A stretch of 64,000 nt of DNA from Paenibacillus xerothermodurans (GTDB lineage: Bacteria > Bacillota > Bacilli > Paenibacillales > NBRC-103111): contig NZ_NHRJ02000001.1 of NCBI RefSeq assembly GCF_002220865.2, positions 186,001 to 250,000 of the forward strand, given 5' to 3'. A program made the position numbers and the translations under genes. The notes below the pieces were generated by a model. The model ran no database searches. It was not told the origin of the DNA and worked only from the letters and a program-made list of their open reading frames with translations. Every line of letters begins with the position of its first letter. Position 1 is the first letter of the stretch. Shown in pieces: positions 1 to 10,185 of this stretch.

Positions 1-3000
1 GGTGTTCTTAGTTCATGCGACATGTTCGCCAAAAATTCGGACTTATACCGTGATGTTAACGCCAGCTGCTCGGCTTTCTCCTCAAGGATTCGCTTGGCTA
101 CCTCGACCTCGTTGTTCTTGCTCTCCACTTCGGCTTTTTGAATCACAAGGAGCTTTGCTTTGTCTTCGAGCTCTTCATTCGTGTTCTTCAGCTCCATCTG
201 CTGCTTTTGCAGCTCCTCCGTCAAGGACTGGGACTGCATGAGCAGCTCCTCCGTCCGTTGGTTGGCCTGCATTGTATTAATCACGATGCCAATCGACTCA
301 GTCAACTGATCGAGGAAAGCCAGATCGATCTCGCTGAACGCGCGGAACGATGCGAGCTCCAGTACTGCCAACACCTGGTCTTCGAAAACAATCGGCAGCA
401 GCACGATGTTCAGCGGCGCCGCTTCGCCCAAGCCGGAAGAAATCACTACGTAATCTGCGGGCACATTGGTCAGCAGAATCCGTTGATTCTCTATGAGACA
501 CTGTCCAACCAGGCCTTCACCCTTCCTGAACTCGTTCGAGAGATTTTTGCGCTGTTGATATGCATAGCTCGCGAACAGCTTGAGCACCGGCTCTCCATCC
601 TGCGGTTCGTTGATGTAAAACACACCGTGCTGCATGGAGACGAGCGGTGCCAACTCCGACAGGATCATGCGGGAGACGGCACACAGATCTCTTTGCCCCT
701 GCAGCATCCGGGAGAACTTGGCCAAATTTGTTTTCAGCCAGTCCTGCTCGGTATTGATGCGGGTCGTTTCCTTCAAGTTGCGGATCATCTCGTTCATATT
801 GTCTTTCAGCGTGGTCAATTCGCCGGCTGTCGTGACGTCAATGGTCCTTGACAAATCACCCTTGGTCACCGCAGTGGCAACGTTAGTAATTGCACGCACC
901 TGAGTTGTCAGCGTACTCGCCATGTAGTTTACGTTGTCGGTCAAATCGCGCCAAGTTCCCGCAGCGCCCGGAACGTGCGCTTGCCCGCCGAGCTTACCTT
1001 CGGCGCCCACCTCCCGTGCTACGGTCGTGACTTGGTCCGCGAACGTAGCCAGCGTATCGATCATGTTATTGATCGTATCGGTCAGCTCTGCGATCTCCCC
1101 CTTGGCATCAACGGTGAGTTTTTGCTTCAGGTTACCGTTAGCGACAGCAGTAACGACCTTGGCGATGCCGCGCACTTGATCCGTCAGATTGGTCGCCATG
1201 ATATTCACGTTATCCGTTAAATCCTTCCAGATACCGCCGACTCCGCGTACCAGCGCCTGACCGCCCAGCTTACCGTCCGTGCCTACTTCTCGCGCCACCC
1301 GGGTTACTTCCGATGCAAACGAGTTCAGCTGATCCACCATCGTATTGATCGTGTTTTTTAATTCCAGAAGCTCACCTTTCACATCCACGGTAATCTTCTT
1401 CGACAGGTCGCCATTGGCCACGGCAGTCGTCACGCCGGCGATATTACGCATTTGGGTCGTTAAATTGCTCGCCATGTAATTGACAGTGTCGGTCAAATCC
1501 TTCCATGTGCCTGATACGTCTTTCACATCCGCCTGCACGCCCAGCTTACCCTCGGTGCCCACCTCGCGCGCAACCCGTGTAACCTCGGCAGCAAAGTTAC
1601 TGAGCTGATCTACCATCGTGTTCATGGTGATCTTAAGTTCCAGAATTTCGCCTTTGACGTCAACCGTAATCTTCTTCGACAGATCCCCCTTGGCCACCGC
1701 GGTGGTCACCTTGGCTATATTACGCACTTGGTCAGTTAGATTGCGGGCCATGTTATTGACGCCTTCCGTCAAATCCTTCCAGGTTCCGCCGACCCCTTTG
1801 ACCTCCGCTTGGCCGCCGAGCTTCCCTTCGGTTCCCACCTCGCGGACCACCCGGGTCACCTCGGAGGCAAAGGTGGACAGCTGGTCTACCATGGTATTAA
1901 TCGTGTTTTTGAGTTCGAGAATTTCTCCCTGGACGTCCGCAGTGATTTTCTTCGACAGATCGCCACCGGCTACCGCAGTGGTAACCACAGCGATATTACG
2001 CACCTGATTCGTCAAGTTGGAAGCCATATAATTGACACTTTCCGTCAGATCGCGCCATGTGCCCGCCACGCCAACAACCTGGGCTTGGCCGCCCAGCATG
2101 CCGAGCGTTCCGACCTCTCGGGCGACTCGTGTCACCTCGGATGCAAATGTGGACAACTGCTCCACCATCGTATTGATAGTGTTTTTGAGTTCCAGGATCT
2201 CGCCCCGTGCGTTCACCGTGATCTGCTTGGATAAATCCCCTTTCGCCACGGCCGTAGTTACTTCTGCTATATTGCGCACTTGATCCGTCAGAGTGCCTGC
2301 CATGAAATTCACACTATCAGTTAAATCCTTCCAAGTGCCGGACACGTCCTTGACGTCCGCCTGGCCGCCCAGTTTTCCTTCGGTCGACACCTCCCGGGCA
2401 ACCCGGGTCACTTCGGAGGCAAAGTTGCTCAGCTGCGCCACCATGGTGTTGATAGTGCTTTTCAGCTCCAGGATCTCTCCTTTTGCGTCTACTGTGATGG
2501 TTTTGGACAAGTCGCCTTTTGCAACTGCGGTGGTGACCTCAGCGATGTTACGCACCTGGTTGGTCAAGTTGCTCGCCATGTAGTTGACGCTTTCCGTCAG
2601 ATCACGCCAAGTGCCGGCAACTCCGCTCACCTCGGCTTGTCCGCCCAAGATGCCTTCCGTGCCCACCTCGCGCGCCATCCGCGTCACCTCGGAGGCAAAA
2701 GTGGAGAGCTGATCAACCATCGTGTTGATCGTATTTTTCAGCTCCAAAATCTCGCCTTGTACGTCCGCGGTGATTTTCTTCGACAGGTCGCCATTCGCGA
2801 CCGCCGTTGTCACAACCGCAATGTTACGCACCTGGTTGGTCAAGTTGGACGCCATATAGTTCACGCTTTCGGTCAGATCGCGCCACGTGCCCGAGGCGCC
2901 TTTCACATCCGCCTGACCGCCCAGCTTTCCTTCCGTGCCCACCTCTTTGGCGACCCGGGTTACCTCAGATGCGAATGTGGACAACTGATCAACCATCGTG

Positions 3001-3722
3001 TTGATTGTATTTTTTAGTTCCTGAATTTCACCTTTGGCGTTCACCGTAATTTGCTTTGATAAGTCCCCTTTGGCAACGGCGGTGGTGACTGCAGCAATGT
3101 TCCGGACCTGGTCCGTCAAATTGCTGGCCATATTATTTACGCTCTCCGTCAAGTCTTTCCACGTGCCGGACACGCCCTTAACGTCGGCTTGGCCGCCGAG
3201 AATTCCTTCAGTTCCTACTTCGCGTGCGACACGCGTAACCTCGGAAGCAAATGTGCTGAGCTGATTAACCATCGTATTAATGTTATTAGCGGTTCGCAGG
3301 AATTCGCCGGTCAATGCTCTGCCCTCGAATTCGAGCTCTACCTTCTGGAACAGATCGCCTTGGGCGACGGCATTGATAACCCTCACCATCTCACTAGTAG
3401 GCTGTATCAGATCAACTACAAGGCCGTTAAGTGACTCGACCATGGTCTGCCATGCACCGCCTGTGTTTTTATGAGAAAATCTGCGGGAAAGCTGTCCCTC
3501 TTTACCCACCACCTTGGCAACGGATTGGACTTCCGCTACCAGGCTTTCCTGCATGTCCATAATTTCATTGAAAGTATCTGCCACTTTGCCGGCAATCCCG
3601 GTGTGATCAAACGGCATTCGGTAAGCAAAATTGCCCTTTTTCAGCGCCATCAAAGCATTCAATAGCTCGCCGGTATCGACCTGGTCTGTTTGCGTGATTT
3701 GGTACCCGTCATGCTCCGACAT
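1..3722 (-). CDS. Tandem-HAMP sensor histidine kinase, 3' end beyond the window
   Basis: The first 1240 codons of a very large cytoplasmic-looking sensor kinase are visible; no membrane segment or signal peptide is seen. After a degenerate N-terminal HAMP-like stretch come nine near-identical 92-residue units (about residues 145-960), each with a VAREVGTEG-type motif. A GAF domain (about 1005-1140) and a Glu/Lys-rich coiled coil (about 1140-1225) follow. The reading frame runs off the left edge in an H-box, [11 protein letters not shown], with the phospho-acceptor His at residue 1236. The ATG at 3722 follows a good ribosome binding site (AAAGGATGGAG). The architecture matches group III/NIK1-like hybrid kinases, which normally continue into HATPase and receiver domains; that part is inferred, since it lies outside the window. 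Confidence 0.93.
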   Translation of the reverse strand, partial: MSEHDGYQITQTDQVDTGELLNALMALKKGNFAYRMPFDHTGIAGKVADTFNEIMDMQESLVAEVQSVAKVVGKEGQLSRRFSHKNTGGAWQTMVESLNGLVVDLIQPTSEMVRVINAVAQGDLFQKVELEFEGRALTGEFLRTANNINTMVNQLSTFASEVTRVAREVGTEGILGGQADVKGVSGTWKDLTESVNNMASNLTDQVRNIAAVTTAVAKGDLSKQITVNAKGEIQELKNTINTMVDQLSTFASEVTRVAKEVGTEGKLGGQADVKGASGTWRDLTESVNYMASNLTNQVRNIAVVTTAVANGDLSKKITADVQGEILELKNTINTMVDQLSTFASEVTRMAREVGTEGILGGQAEVSGVAGTWRDLTESVNYMASNLTNQVRNIAEVTTAVAKGDLSKTITVDAKGEILELKSTINTMVAQLSNFASEVTRVAREVSTEGKLGGQADVKDVSGTWKDLTDSVNFMAGTLTDQVRNIAEVTTAVAKGDLSKQITVNARGEILELKNTINTMVEQLSTFASEVTRVAREVGTLGMLGGQAQVVGVAGTWRDLTESVNYMASNLTNQVRNIAVVTTAVAGGDLSKKITADVQGEILELKNTINTMVDQLSTFASEVTRVVREVGTEGKLGGQAEVKGVGGTWKDLTEGVNNMARNLTDQVRNIAKVTTAVAKGDLSKKITVDVKGEILELKITMNTMVDQLSNFAAEVTRVAREVGTEGKLGVQADVKDVSGTWKDLTDTVNYMASNLTTQMRNIAGVTTAVANGDLSKKITVDVKGELLELKNTINTMVDQLNSFASEVTRVAREVGTDGKLGGQALVRGVGGIWKDLTDNVNIMATNLTDQVRGIAKVVTAVANGNLKQKLTVDAKGEIAELTDTINNMIDTLATFADQVTTVAREVGAEGKLGGQAHVPGAAGTWRDLTDNVNYMASTLTTQVRAITNVATAVTKGDLSRTIDVTTAGELTTLKDNMNEMIRNLKETTRINTEQDWLKTNLAKFSRMLQGQRDLCAVSRMILSELAPLVSMQHGVFYINEPQDGEPVLKLFASYAYQQRKNLSNEFRKGEGLVGQCLIENQRILLTNVPADYVVISSGLGEAAPLNIVLLPIVFEDQVLAVLELASFRAFSEIDLAFLDQLTESIGIVINTMQANQRTEELLMQSQSLTEELQKQQMELKNTNEELEDKAKLLVIQKAEVESKNNEVEVAKRILEEKAEQLALTSRYKSEFLANMSHELRT
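868..3310 (-). repeat. Nine 276-bp in-frame tandem repeats encoding HAMP units
   Basis: The element reading CCGCC(C/G)AG on the plus strand recurs at 985, 1261, 1537, 1813, 2089, 2365, 2641, 2917 and 3193. That is exactly 276 bp (92 codons) each time, with no insertion or deletion. The copies differ at many third positions, so the array is old and kept by selection on the protein, not a recent duplication. The outer limits given are approximate. Confidence 0.93.
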
Positions 3723-3756
3723 AAATCTCCATCCTTTACACTCCGTTTTTAAAGCG

Positions 3757-3770
3757 GTCAGTTAGCTGAC
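3757..3770. promoter_or_regulatory. Inverted repeat GTCAG-N4-CTGAC upstream of the kinase gene
   Basis: A perfect 5-bp inverted repeat with a 4-bp spacer lies 35-48 bp upstream of the kinase start. Related half-sites (GTCAGCTG near 3804, ACTGACAG near 3849) lie further upstream. This could be an operator or part of a 5' leader hairpin. No regulator is identified, so the role is a guess. The rest of the 300-bp gap (3723-4023) shows nothing else beyond the terminator at its far end. Confidence 0.35.
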
Positions 3771-3975
3771 ACAGATCTTTCAAATCTATCATACTATGCC
3801 CCGTCAGCTGGTGTCATCATCATAGTTTTGCTTTTTTGCGGCGTTTCAACTGACAGTTTATGTCGGATCTGTCGAAAATTTGAGATTGTCGCACCAAGTT
3901 AGACACGGAGCAATAAGTATAAAACATTTTTAGCACTTAATACCTGCCAGTTCGTTCTTGGTAAACCCGCCGGGG

Positions 3976-4010
3976 AAAAAAATAAAAAACGCCCCTCGTA
4001 GAGAGAGGCG
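3976..4010 (-). terminator. Rho-independent terminator after the PfpI-family gene
   Basis: An 8-bp stem with one G-T pair (CGCCTCTC / GAGGGGCG on the minus strand) with a short loop is followed by a T-rich run. It starts 14 bp past the stop codon of the PfpI/DJ-1 gene. Confidence 0.85.
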
Positions 4011-4023
4011 CATAATTCCATTA

Positions 4024-4554
4024 TCATGCCCGAACTGACTTAACCGACTCCAAAGCCTTCAGCGTTTCCCGAATAAAGGCCGGTTCATCCTTAGGTGTGC
4101 GGGAAGTGATTATATTGCGGTCTACGATCACCTCTTCATCCTTATAATTGGCATCGGCATTTTTCAAATCATCCTGCAGCGGAGGATAGCAAGTAAGGGT
4201 ACGCCCGTTAACCAGACCTGCGCTGATCAATATTTGCGGTCCGTGACATATCGCCGCGATCGGCTTGCCCCGCTTGTCCATTTGCTGCACAAAGGACTGT
4301 ATGTGCTCGCTGAGTCGAAGCTGCTCTGGAGATGATCCGCCGGGAATCACCACAGCATCATATGCATTCGGATCGGCGTCGTTAATCATTTGTTCCACTT
4401 CATAAGATACCTGTTTATTCTTGCCCTCTACGCGTTCGCCGGCCTTCAGACCAATTATCACCGTTTCATGCCCCGCCTCACGCACTGCATCGTAAGGCTT
4501 CTGCATCTCACTGTCCTCGAATTGCGGTGCTAACAAAAAAGCTACTTTTGCCAC
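4024..4554 (-). CDS. DJ-1/PfpI-family protein (general stress protein 18-like)
   Basis: A 176-residue protein of the class-I glutamine-amidotransferase-like fold. The nucleophile elbow AICHGPQ gives Cys103-His104, and the acidic partner is in QFED (Glu13). Family members act as glyoxalases/deglycases or stress proteins, and some are annotated as intracellular proteases; the sequence does not decide which. The start is the GTG at 4554, nine bases after AAAGGAG; a longer reading from 4593 has no ribosome binding site and adds a non-conserved leader. The gene is monocistronic: it has its own terminator and no same-strand neighbour within 160 bp. Confidence 0.9.
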   Translation of the reverse strand: MAKVAFLLAPQFEDSEMQKPYDAVREAGHETVIIGLKAGERVEGKNKQVSYEVEQMINDADPNAYDAVVIPGGSSPEQLRLSEHIQSFVQQMDKRGKPIAAICHGPQILISAGLVNGRTLTCYPPLQDDLKNADANYKDEEVIVDRNIITSRTPKDEPAFIRETLKALESVKSVRA

Positions 4555-4846
4555 AACAATCGACTCCTTTCGGTTATAAAGGCATTTAGGCATACGCTAA
4601 TATATTAATCGAATTCTATGAATCTTAAACATGTTCCGTCGCAGCGACAGCCGCACTGATGTTCACACAATACATTAAAAGACGCGTCCAAAACCACTGG
4701 ATATGGTATTTTTTACTGTATAATAAGCTGCAGTTTTGGTACGATGAAACCGTATTCCTCACATGACGTCCCTTGTTTGATCTCATGATTCGCATGTTCC
4801 CATGTACAGAAGCTCGTCATCACCCAGCCAAAGAAGGTGCATCCCA

Positions 4847-6311
4847 ATGCCAAGGCCGGCGTTGTCCGTCAGCGGAAATCAGCGTTTTCTGCTCCGCAGC
4901 GTCTCGATTATGCTTGGATTGTTTATCAATCAACTGCTGCAGACGGCGGGCAGTATCCTATTGGCCCGCGTATTGCACGGTCCCGTGAAGTTCGGCGAAG
5001 TTAATCTGCTTCTGCAGGTGTTCGGGATGGTGTCTTTATTTCTTAATGTCGGTTTCAATTCTGCGCTGGTGTATACCTTCTCGACTGACCGCGGCGAGGC
5101 CATTCGCAACCGATTCCGGCTTGCCCTGCTGGGCAGCACGTTGTTTGGGGGGATCGTTAGCTTTCTGCTTATTGCCCTGTTGCCGCTGTTATCGGACGTT
5201 TATGCTTTGCCTGCACTCAGGGATGCACTGGTCATCGGCTGCATCATGTTGGTCTTCAACTCAGTTATCAATATCGGTGTGTCGTCGTTTTCGGGTAACC
5301 GGGATTTCACACACAGGCGGTCTTCATGGTGATTGCTACGCTCTTCTCTACGTTGGGCACCGTTCTAGGTGTATTTTATCCTGTTGGCGGCGGCAATCTC
5401 TTATGGAGCGTTGCGGTCTGGATGGGGCTTGGCTCCCTCTTAACGGCGCTTATCATCTGTTGGAGGGTACATACGGTGCACCGTCCCCAATGGCCAGGCT
5501 CAATCTCACTTCCGGCTATGTGGGAAATGATGAAATACGGTACACCTTTGTGGGCGGGCAACATTGCGAAGGCGTTTCAACAGCCGTTCCTGGTCATGAT
5601 CATCGGCTCGACCTCTGTGATAGCGGTCGGACACCTGGCGAACGCTTTTCGCATCACCGGTTTTATAGGTATCGTCACCTGGGCATTCATGATCGTGACG
5701 TTCCCCTTTGTAGCGGAAAGCTCCAGGGATTTAGCCGAGAGCAAGTACCGGGGTACCCTTGTATTCGCTATAACAATCTCATGCTGTACCCTTTGACTCT
5801 GCTGATCTGTTTGTATCCTAATCAAATCAACGGGTTTTTGTTCGGTGAAAGCTACACTGCCGCTGAGTCGGCAGCCTACATCCGTTTGCTGGCGTTAGGC
5901 GTATTTTTCTCGTCGGTGAGCAGGCTGGGCGGAGCTATTTTAGCGGGAAAAACCGAAAGCGAATTTTTGGGTGATGATCGTTGCGGGCATTCCAATCGTC
6001 ACCGTCGTACCGTTTGTAGCAGCAGATAACCCTATGCTTGCCGTATGGACGCGGGCTGGGCCGCTTCCGCGCTGTCGATGATCTGGTTTTTCTACCATGA
6101 GGGCATGACTCTGGATTGGTGGAAAGCTTACGGTGAGCCGCTGCTGCCTTCATTGATCATGGGTGCTTGGATGGAGATCGGCAGATTTGCCGGTAGTTTT
6201 TTCGCAGCGTTTGTTTGTCTGGGCGTCGCAAGTTTATTGGCTCTCACGTTGTTGATCGAAGCCCGGTCAGTCAAAGCACGAACACCCAGTCTCTTCCGGC
6301 CTAAATCGTAG
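4847..6311 (+). pseudogene. Broken polysaccharide/lipid flippase (MATE/Wzx-like), four frameshifts
   Basis: The remains of a multi-pass exporter of the oligosaccharide flippase type (RfbX/Wzx, MOP superfamily). It starts MPRPALSVSGNQRF at 4847 after AAGGTG. Homologous hydrophobic sequence moves through frames: 4847-5310 (frame 2), about 5312-5780 (frame 1), about 5775-5970 (frame 0), about 5968-6050 (frame 2), then frame 0 to the TAG at 6309. Each piece ends quickly in junk and the next continues the membrane pattern, so at least four indels have occurred. When joined, about 485 residues result, a usual length for the family. The neighbouring intact genes argue against sequencing error, but this cannot be ruled out. 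Non-functional as it stands. Confidence 0.85.
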
Positions 6312-6537
6312 CCAACAGTCTTATACCTGCGACCAGCGAGTATGTCGCTCTATGTCCGTGTGCTTGCTTCTCGCCATAATCGGTGCAGCGTTCGACGGAG
6401 ACGCCGGAACGGATGGAACAACGCTGCCGGCGTTCGCGCTGAAGGCACTGTTCCCTGTAGATGTATACGCTTACTTTTTTTCTTGCGCAAACACCAGGTG
6501 AACAGCCGATGCGAAGAATCGTTGTTTGACAGCAGAT

Positions 6538-6678
6538 TTAATTCTCATGCTTCTCTATGCGATTAATCGTGAGAGCAGAATTTTGCTCCGACATGAAATC
6601 ATAAAATTCTTCAGCAGTCTTGAAACGATAAGTATCGCCCTCTGCCACCACAGTATACAAAGCTTCTTCTTCAGCCAT
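6538..6678 (-). CDS. Small hypothetical protein, 46 residues
   Basis: Reads MAEEEALYTVVAEGDTYRFK and ends KHEN. A very good ribosome binding site (AAGGGGGTG) lies eight bases before the ATG. The composition is acidic, with alternating polar and aromatic residues and no membrane segment. The TVV-x-GDTYRF pattern followed by EEFYDF suggests a small beta-strand plus helix fold. I do not recognise the family. The gap to its left (6312-6537) holds nothing I can identify. Confidence 0.6.
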   Translation of the reverse strand: MAEEEALYTVVAEGDTYRFKTAEEFYDFMSEQNSALTINRIEKHEN

Positions 6679-6927
6679 CGTTTTCACCCCCTTAGTTTCC
6701 ATGTTATGGATAAGTTACAATAAAATGCCGACACGTTACATATTATTTAAACACCTTGCGAGCTGTTTAAAACAGGAAAAACGGGTTCCTTAGTGCACTG
6801 TGCAGGCAAAAACCTCTGCACAAGCGGCACATATCTTTTGCCCAGTTTTGGGGAAACTACAAAAGTTATAAATTGCTCTGAAAGCATACCCGTGGCTCGA
6901 GCGGAGCCCGTTAGGAGGTTACACACG

Positions 6928-7767
6928 TTGGAACACCCGTTTGACGAAAAGCTCATCCCTGTTACCTCAGTCACAAGCGGTGAGCTGATGCAAGTGCTGC
7001 CGGACATTTATTGTCTGCCGATTCAAATTGTTAACGTATGCTTTGTAGGCAATCCGCAGCAGCCGGCCGAGTGGATCTTGATTGATGCAGGCATGCCCGA
7101 ATCAGCGGAAATGATCATCCGATCGGCGGAAGGACTTTTCGGTACCAAACCTCGCGCCATTATACTGACGCATGGCCATTTTGACCATGTAGGCGCCATT
7201 GCGCAGTTGATCGAACGTTGGGATGTGCCGGTATACGCACACCCATTGGAAATGCCTTATCTAACCGGGCGTGCGGAGTATCCGCCGCCGGACGACACTG
7301 TGGAAGGCGGCCTGGTGCCTGAATTATCCCGGATGTTCCCTCATTCCGGCATAAATTTGGAAGGCAAGATTCTGGTGCTGCCTCCTGACGGCAGCGTGCC
7401 TCATATGCCCGAATGGGGCTGGATGCATACGCCCGGTCACGCACCGGGCCACGTGTCGCTGTTCCGGGAACGGGATCGTGCGCTGATTGCAGGCGATGCC
7501 TTTTGCACAGTGAAGGAGGATTACCTGCACGAAGTCGTAATGCAGGAGCCGGAAGTGTATGGACCGCCAAGATATTTCACTCCAGACTGGGACGCGGCGC
7601 GGGAGTCGGTTAAATTGTTGGCCTCTCTCAACCCGGTGACAGCCGTTGCCGGCCATGGCAGACCTATGGCCGGACCGGTGCTGGCCGAAGGCCTTCGTAT
7701 GCTGGCCGAGCGGTTCGACGAGATCGCGGTTCCCGACAAGGGCCGCTACGTTAATGCCCAACCATAG
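6928..7767 (+). CDS. Metallo-beta-lactamase-fold hydrolase
   Basis: A 279-residue soluble MBL-fold enzyme. The metal-binding set is visible: THGHFDH (His82, His84, Asp86, His87), then TPGHAPGHVS, then GDAF and, near the C-terminus, GHGRP. The subfamily resembles generic YflN/glyoxalase-II-like hydrolases; the substrate is unknown. The TTG at 6928 is chosen because TAGGAGG sits nine bases upstream and the extra upstream sequence (from 6793) is not MBL-like. Transcription ends at a 20-bp perfect hairpin 13 bp after the stop. Confidence 0.88.
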   Translation: MEHPFDEKLIPVTSVTSGELMQVLPDIYCLPIQIVNVCFVGNPQQPAEWILIDAGMPESAEMIIRSAEGLFGTKPRAIILTHGHFDHVGAIAQLIERWDVPVYAHPLEMPYLTGRAEYPPPDDTVEGGLVPELSRMFPHSGINLEGKILVLPPDGSVPHMPEWGWMHTPGHAPGHVSLFRERDRALIAGDAFCTVKEDYLHEVVMQEPEVYGPPRYFTPDWDAARESVKLLASLNPVTAVAGHGRPMAGPVLAEGLRMLAERFDEIAVPDKGRYVNAQP

Positions 7768-7780
7768 CGCCGCTGGCGGC

Positions 7781-7826
7781 AAAATAATAGTGCCTGGCGA
7801 ACATCGCCAGGCACTATTATTTTGTC
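7781..7826. terminator. Strong bidirectional terminator hairpin
   Basis: A perfect 20-bp inverted repeat (7781-7800 with 7804-7823) has a three-base ACA loop. Its A-rich left arm and T-rich right arm make a U-tract on either strand. It closes the MBL hydrolase gene. Confidence 0.9.
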
Positions 7827-7947
7827 CTTCCGTCATACAGCACGGTACTCCTGCTGTACAGACAGCATGCGGATGCGTGAATGTGTCGACGTGTGTTATA
7901 ATCCATGCATTACTTGGACTCAAGCTATGCATGAAAGGGGAGGCAAC

Positions 7948-8250
7948 ATGGCTTTCGGCATCACGAGAGCAGAATTACAGCAGTGGAAAGAGGCGGTAGT
8001 TCGCGGCGAGCTTGCCTTCTTGACTCACTATTGGTATGATCCGCGTTTCCCGGATGTGAAAACTGTCACAAAAGTGGGCTGCTCCGATCTCGAGACGTTG
8101 GTACAGTGGTGTGAAGCGCGTGGCTTAAACCCACAGTACATTCACCACCGGCGCCCCTTCCCCCACTTCGACCTTATCGGACAGAAGCAGTTGGAGATCC
8201 TTCGTCAGGAGCGCCTGCTGACCCATCTCCATCGATTTCGCTTGATCTAG
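7948..8250 (+). CDS. YneQ-like conserved protein of unknown function
   Basis: A 100-residue soluble protein starting MAFGITRAELQQWK after AAAGGGGAGG. It has the features I associate with B. subtilis YneQ: AFLTHYWYDPRFP, then TKVGCSDLETLVQWC and HFDLIG. No enzymatic motif is evident beyond conserved His, Trp and Cys residues. Function is unknown. The gene stands alone between two terminators. The family name comes from memory of the sequence pattern, not a search. Confidence 0.75.
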   Translation: MAFGITRAELQQWKEAVVRGELAFLTHYWYDPRFPDVKTVTKVGCSDLETLVQWCEARGLNPQYIHHRRPFPHFDLIGQKQLEILRQERLLTHLHRFRLI

Positions 8251-8348
8251 CCTCCGCTGCACCGCTGACGGCTCCTGAATAATTTGCCAATTGCAGGGCA
8301 GGCACCCCCCGGCCACATCCGTCACCGGGCCATACCCCCAGAGTCATA

Positions 8349-8385
8349 GGGAGCAGCCATGTTGGTGCTCCCTTTGTTGTTTTTG
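8349..8385 (+). terminator. Terminator after the yneQ-like gene
   Basis: The stem AGGGAGCA / TGCTCCCT with a 10-base loop is followed by TTTGTTGTTTTT on the plus strand, about 100 bp past the stop. Confidence 0.75.
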
Positions 8386-8398
8386 CCAATTTTGTAAC

Positions 8399-8857
8399 TC
8401 AGCTGTTTAATACTTTCAACATCGCATTGATTGAGCCGGCATGGTTATGCTCATGCATCAGATTCACTTGCAGCAGTTCACCCGCCGTTTCCGCGTTCGC
8501 AAAGTTTTCCTTTGCCGCTTGATGCAGTCTTCCTGTGAAGTGTGCGATGATTTGTTGAGGCTGGCCTTTCAATTGTTCAATGATGGTTTCCCAGCTAGGA
8601 ACGCCATCCCCCCAATCAGAAGGCTTCGTGCCGTTGCCGAAAAACGTGCGATAGGATGCGGGCAGCTGTGAAGCCTCACCTGACAACCCGTACATGATTC
8701 CGTCTGTGACCGTCAGAATATGACCCAAATGCCACAAAATATTGTTGTTAAAACCGGGAGGTTGAACCGTGCGGTGCTGGGGCGCACATTTGTCCGCCAG
8801 CTCTAAAACACGTTCCCGCAGCATCCCCATAGCTCCAAACAAAAACGCTTCTCTCAT
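8399..8857 (-). CDS. DinB-superfamily (four-helix bundle) protein
   Basis: A 152-residue DinB/YfiT-like protein, a fold of putative metal-dependent enzymes including thiol S-transferases. Metal-site histidines are present: HLGHIL in the first half and the C-terminal HEHNH. The mid-region FFGNGTKPSDW is typical of this subgroup. The ATG at 8857 is preferred because GGGAGG lies nine bases upstream; the ATG at 8866 abuts that site. A bacillithiol S-transferase role is possible given the PIG-L deacetylase nearby, but this is inference only. Confidence 0.8.
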   Translation of the reverse strand: MREAFLFGAMGMLRERVLELADKCAPQHRTVQPPGFNNNILWHLGHILTVTDGIMYGLSGEASQLPASYRTFFGNGTKPSDWGDGVPSWETIIEQLKGQPQQIIAHFTGRLHQAAKENFANAETAGELLQVNLMHEHNHAGSINAMLKVLNS

Positions 8858-8951
8858 AAAAAACATCCTCCCATTATGTATAATAGTGATCTTTACCTTC
8901 TAATCATACCCATACTCAACGCCGGCAATCAAGCGGATGGCAGCAGACCGG

Positions 8952-10148
8952 TTAACCAGCCTGCGTATTCATGCGGTGGCACACCCAAACCAATGCTGCC
9001 GCCAATACCATACCGCCGCCCACCACACAGACACCATACCACTGACCGGTGCTCCACGCATAGCTGCCCAGCGCAGAGCCCACTGCGCCGCCAAAAAAAG
9101 TGCTGACCATGAAAATGGTGTTCAGCCTCCCGCGGGCGTCCGGAATTAACGCGTAGATACGGGTCTGGTTGGAGACCTGAGAGCCTTGCACGCCTAAGTC
9201 AACTAAAATCACACCCAGAATGAGCCCCCACAAGTAATAGCCGGCGAAGCCAAACAACAGGTATGACACCAGCGTGCAAGCGATAAAGAAACCGACAATC
9301 CCCGTCGCCCCGAAACGGTCCGCCATCCGCCCCGCCAGCGGTGCTGCCGCTGCACCAAACACACCCACCAAGCCAAACAGCCCGGCGATGCCGCTGCCGT
9401 AATAATACGGACTGCCCTCTATAAAGAAGGACAGCGAAGTCCAAAACACACTAAAACTGCCAAACATCATAAAACCGATTAGCGACGCTTCCCTTACCGT
9501 AGGTTGTGTTCTCACCAGCTCGGCCATCGACTTAAAGAGTTGGCCATACGTTAGATTCGATTGCGGATAGCTTTTCGGAAGTACCCGCAGCAGCACTGCA
9601 GCTAACGCGAGCATCATGCTGGCAGCAATCCAATACATGGCACGCCAGCCCCACAGCTCTCCGACCGCACCTGCCACCGTTCTAGCCAATAGCACGCCGG
9701 TCAGCAGGCCGCTCATGACAGTCCCTATAATTTTGCCCCTGTCAGCGGGCGGCGCCATTTGCGCAGCCAGCGGCACGATGAGCTGTGGAATTACCGTTGT
9801 GAAGCCAAGCACCAGACTGGCGAAGTACATCCAAGACAAAGTTTGCGCAGCCGCAACACACATGAGAGATACCGTGACCGCGGTCAGCATCGTGACAATT
9901 AAACCTCGTCGTTCCCTGATGTCCCCAAGCGGCACAAACAAAAACATACCCGCAGCATAGCGATTTGAGTTAACATCGGCACATATCCTACCTCTTGAGC
10001 CGACGCCTCGAAGCTGCGGGAAATGTCTGCGAGCAGCGGCTGATTGTAATATAGATTGGCAACGGTCATCCCGCACGCGACAAAATGGTCCCGGTTGATA
10101 GGCCGGCTTCCGTTGATTTCGCGGATTCCAACGTGGAAATTTCCATGC
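8952..10148 (-). pseudogene. MFS transporter with frameshifted N-terminus
   Basis: The C-terminal ~335 residues read as an intact MFS exporter: the FVPLGDIRERRGLI loop, then repeated hydrophobic segments, ending at the TAA at 8952. The N-terminal part is split over three frames. MEISTLESAKSTEAGLSTGT runs from the ATG at 10148. ACGMTVANLYYNQPLLADIS (about 10085-9962) lies in a second frame. YAAGMFLFVPLGD from about 9962 is in the third. In the family these form one polypeptide, so two small indels (near 10090 and 9962) inactivate the first helices. It resembles YNQPLL-type efflux permeases (YdhP/YnfM class). It probably shared an operon with the PIG-L gene 37 bp upstream. Confidence 0.8.
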
Positions 10149-10185
10149 GCCCCTCATGCTCTCCTGTTATTTACTCCCCAGTGAT

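Noticed and set aside
985-3193. Possibility that the nine-copy array is a CRISPR or mobile repeat
   Set aside because: The units are contiguous coding sequence with a 276-bp period and synonymous divergence; there are no short repeats with variable spacers.
138-3474. Many overlapping plus-strand ORFs at the left end
   Set aside because: All are shadows of the minus-strand kinase. Their repeated look comes from the 276-bp HAMP repeats. The kinase frame itself is open to the window edge.
7160-7932. Long minus-strand frames inside the MBL hydrolase region
   Set aside because: They cross a 20-bp terminator and lie antisense to a gene with complete catalytic motifs.
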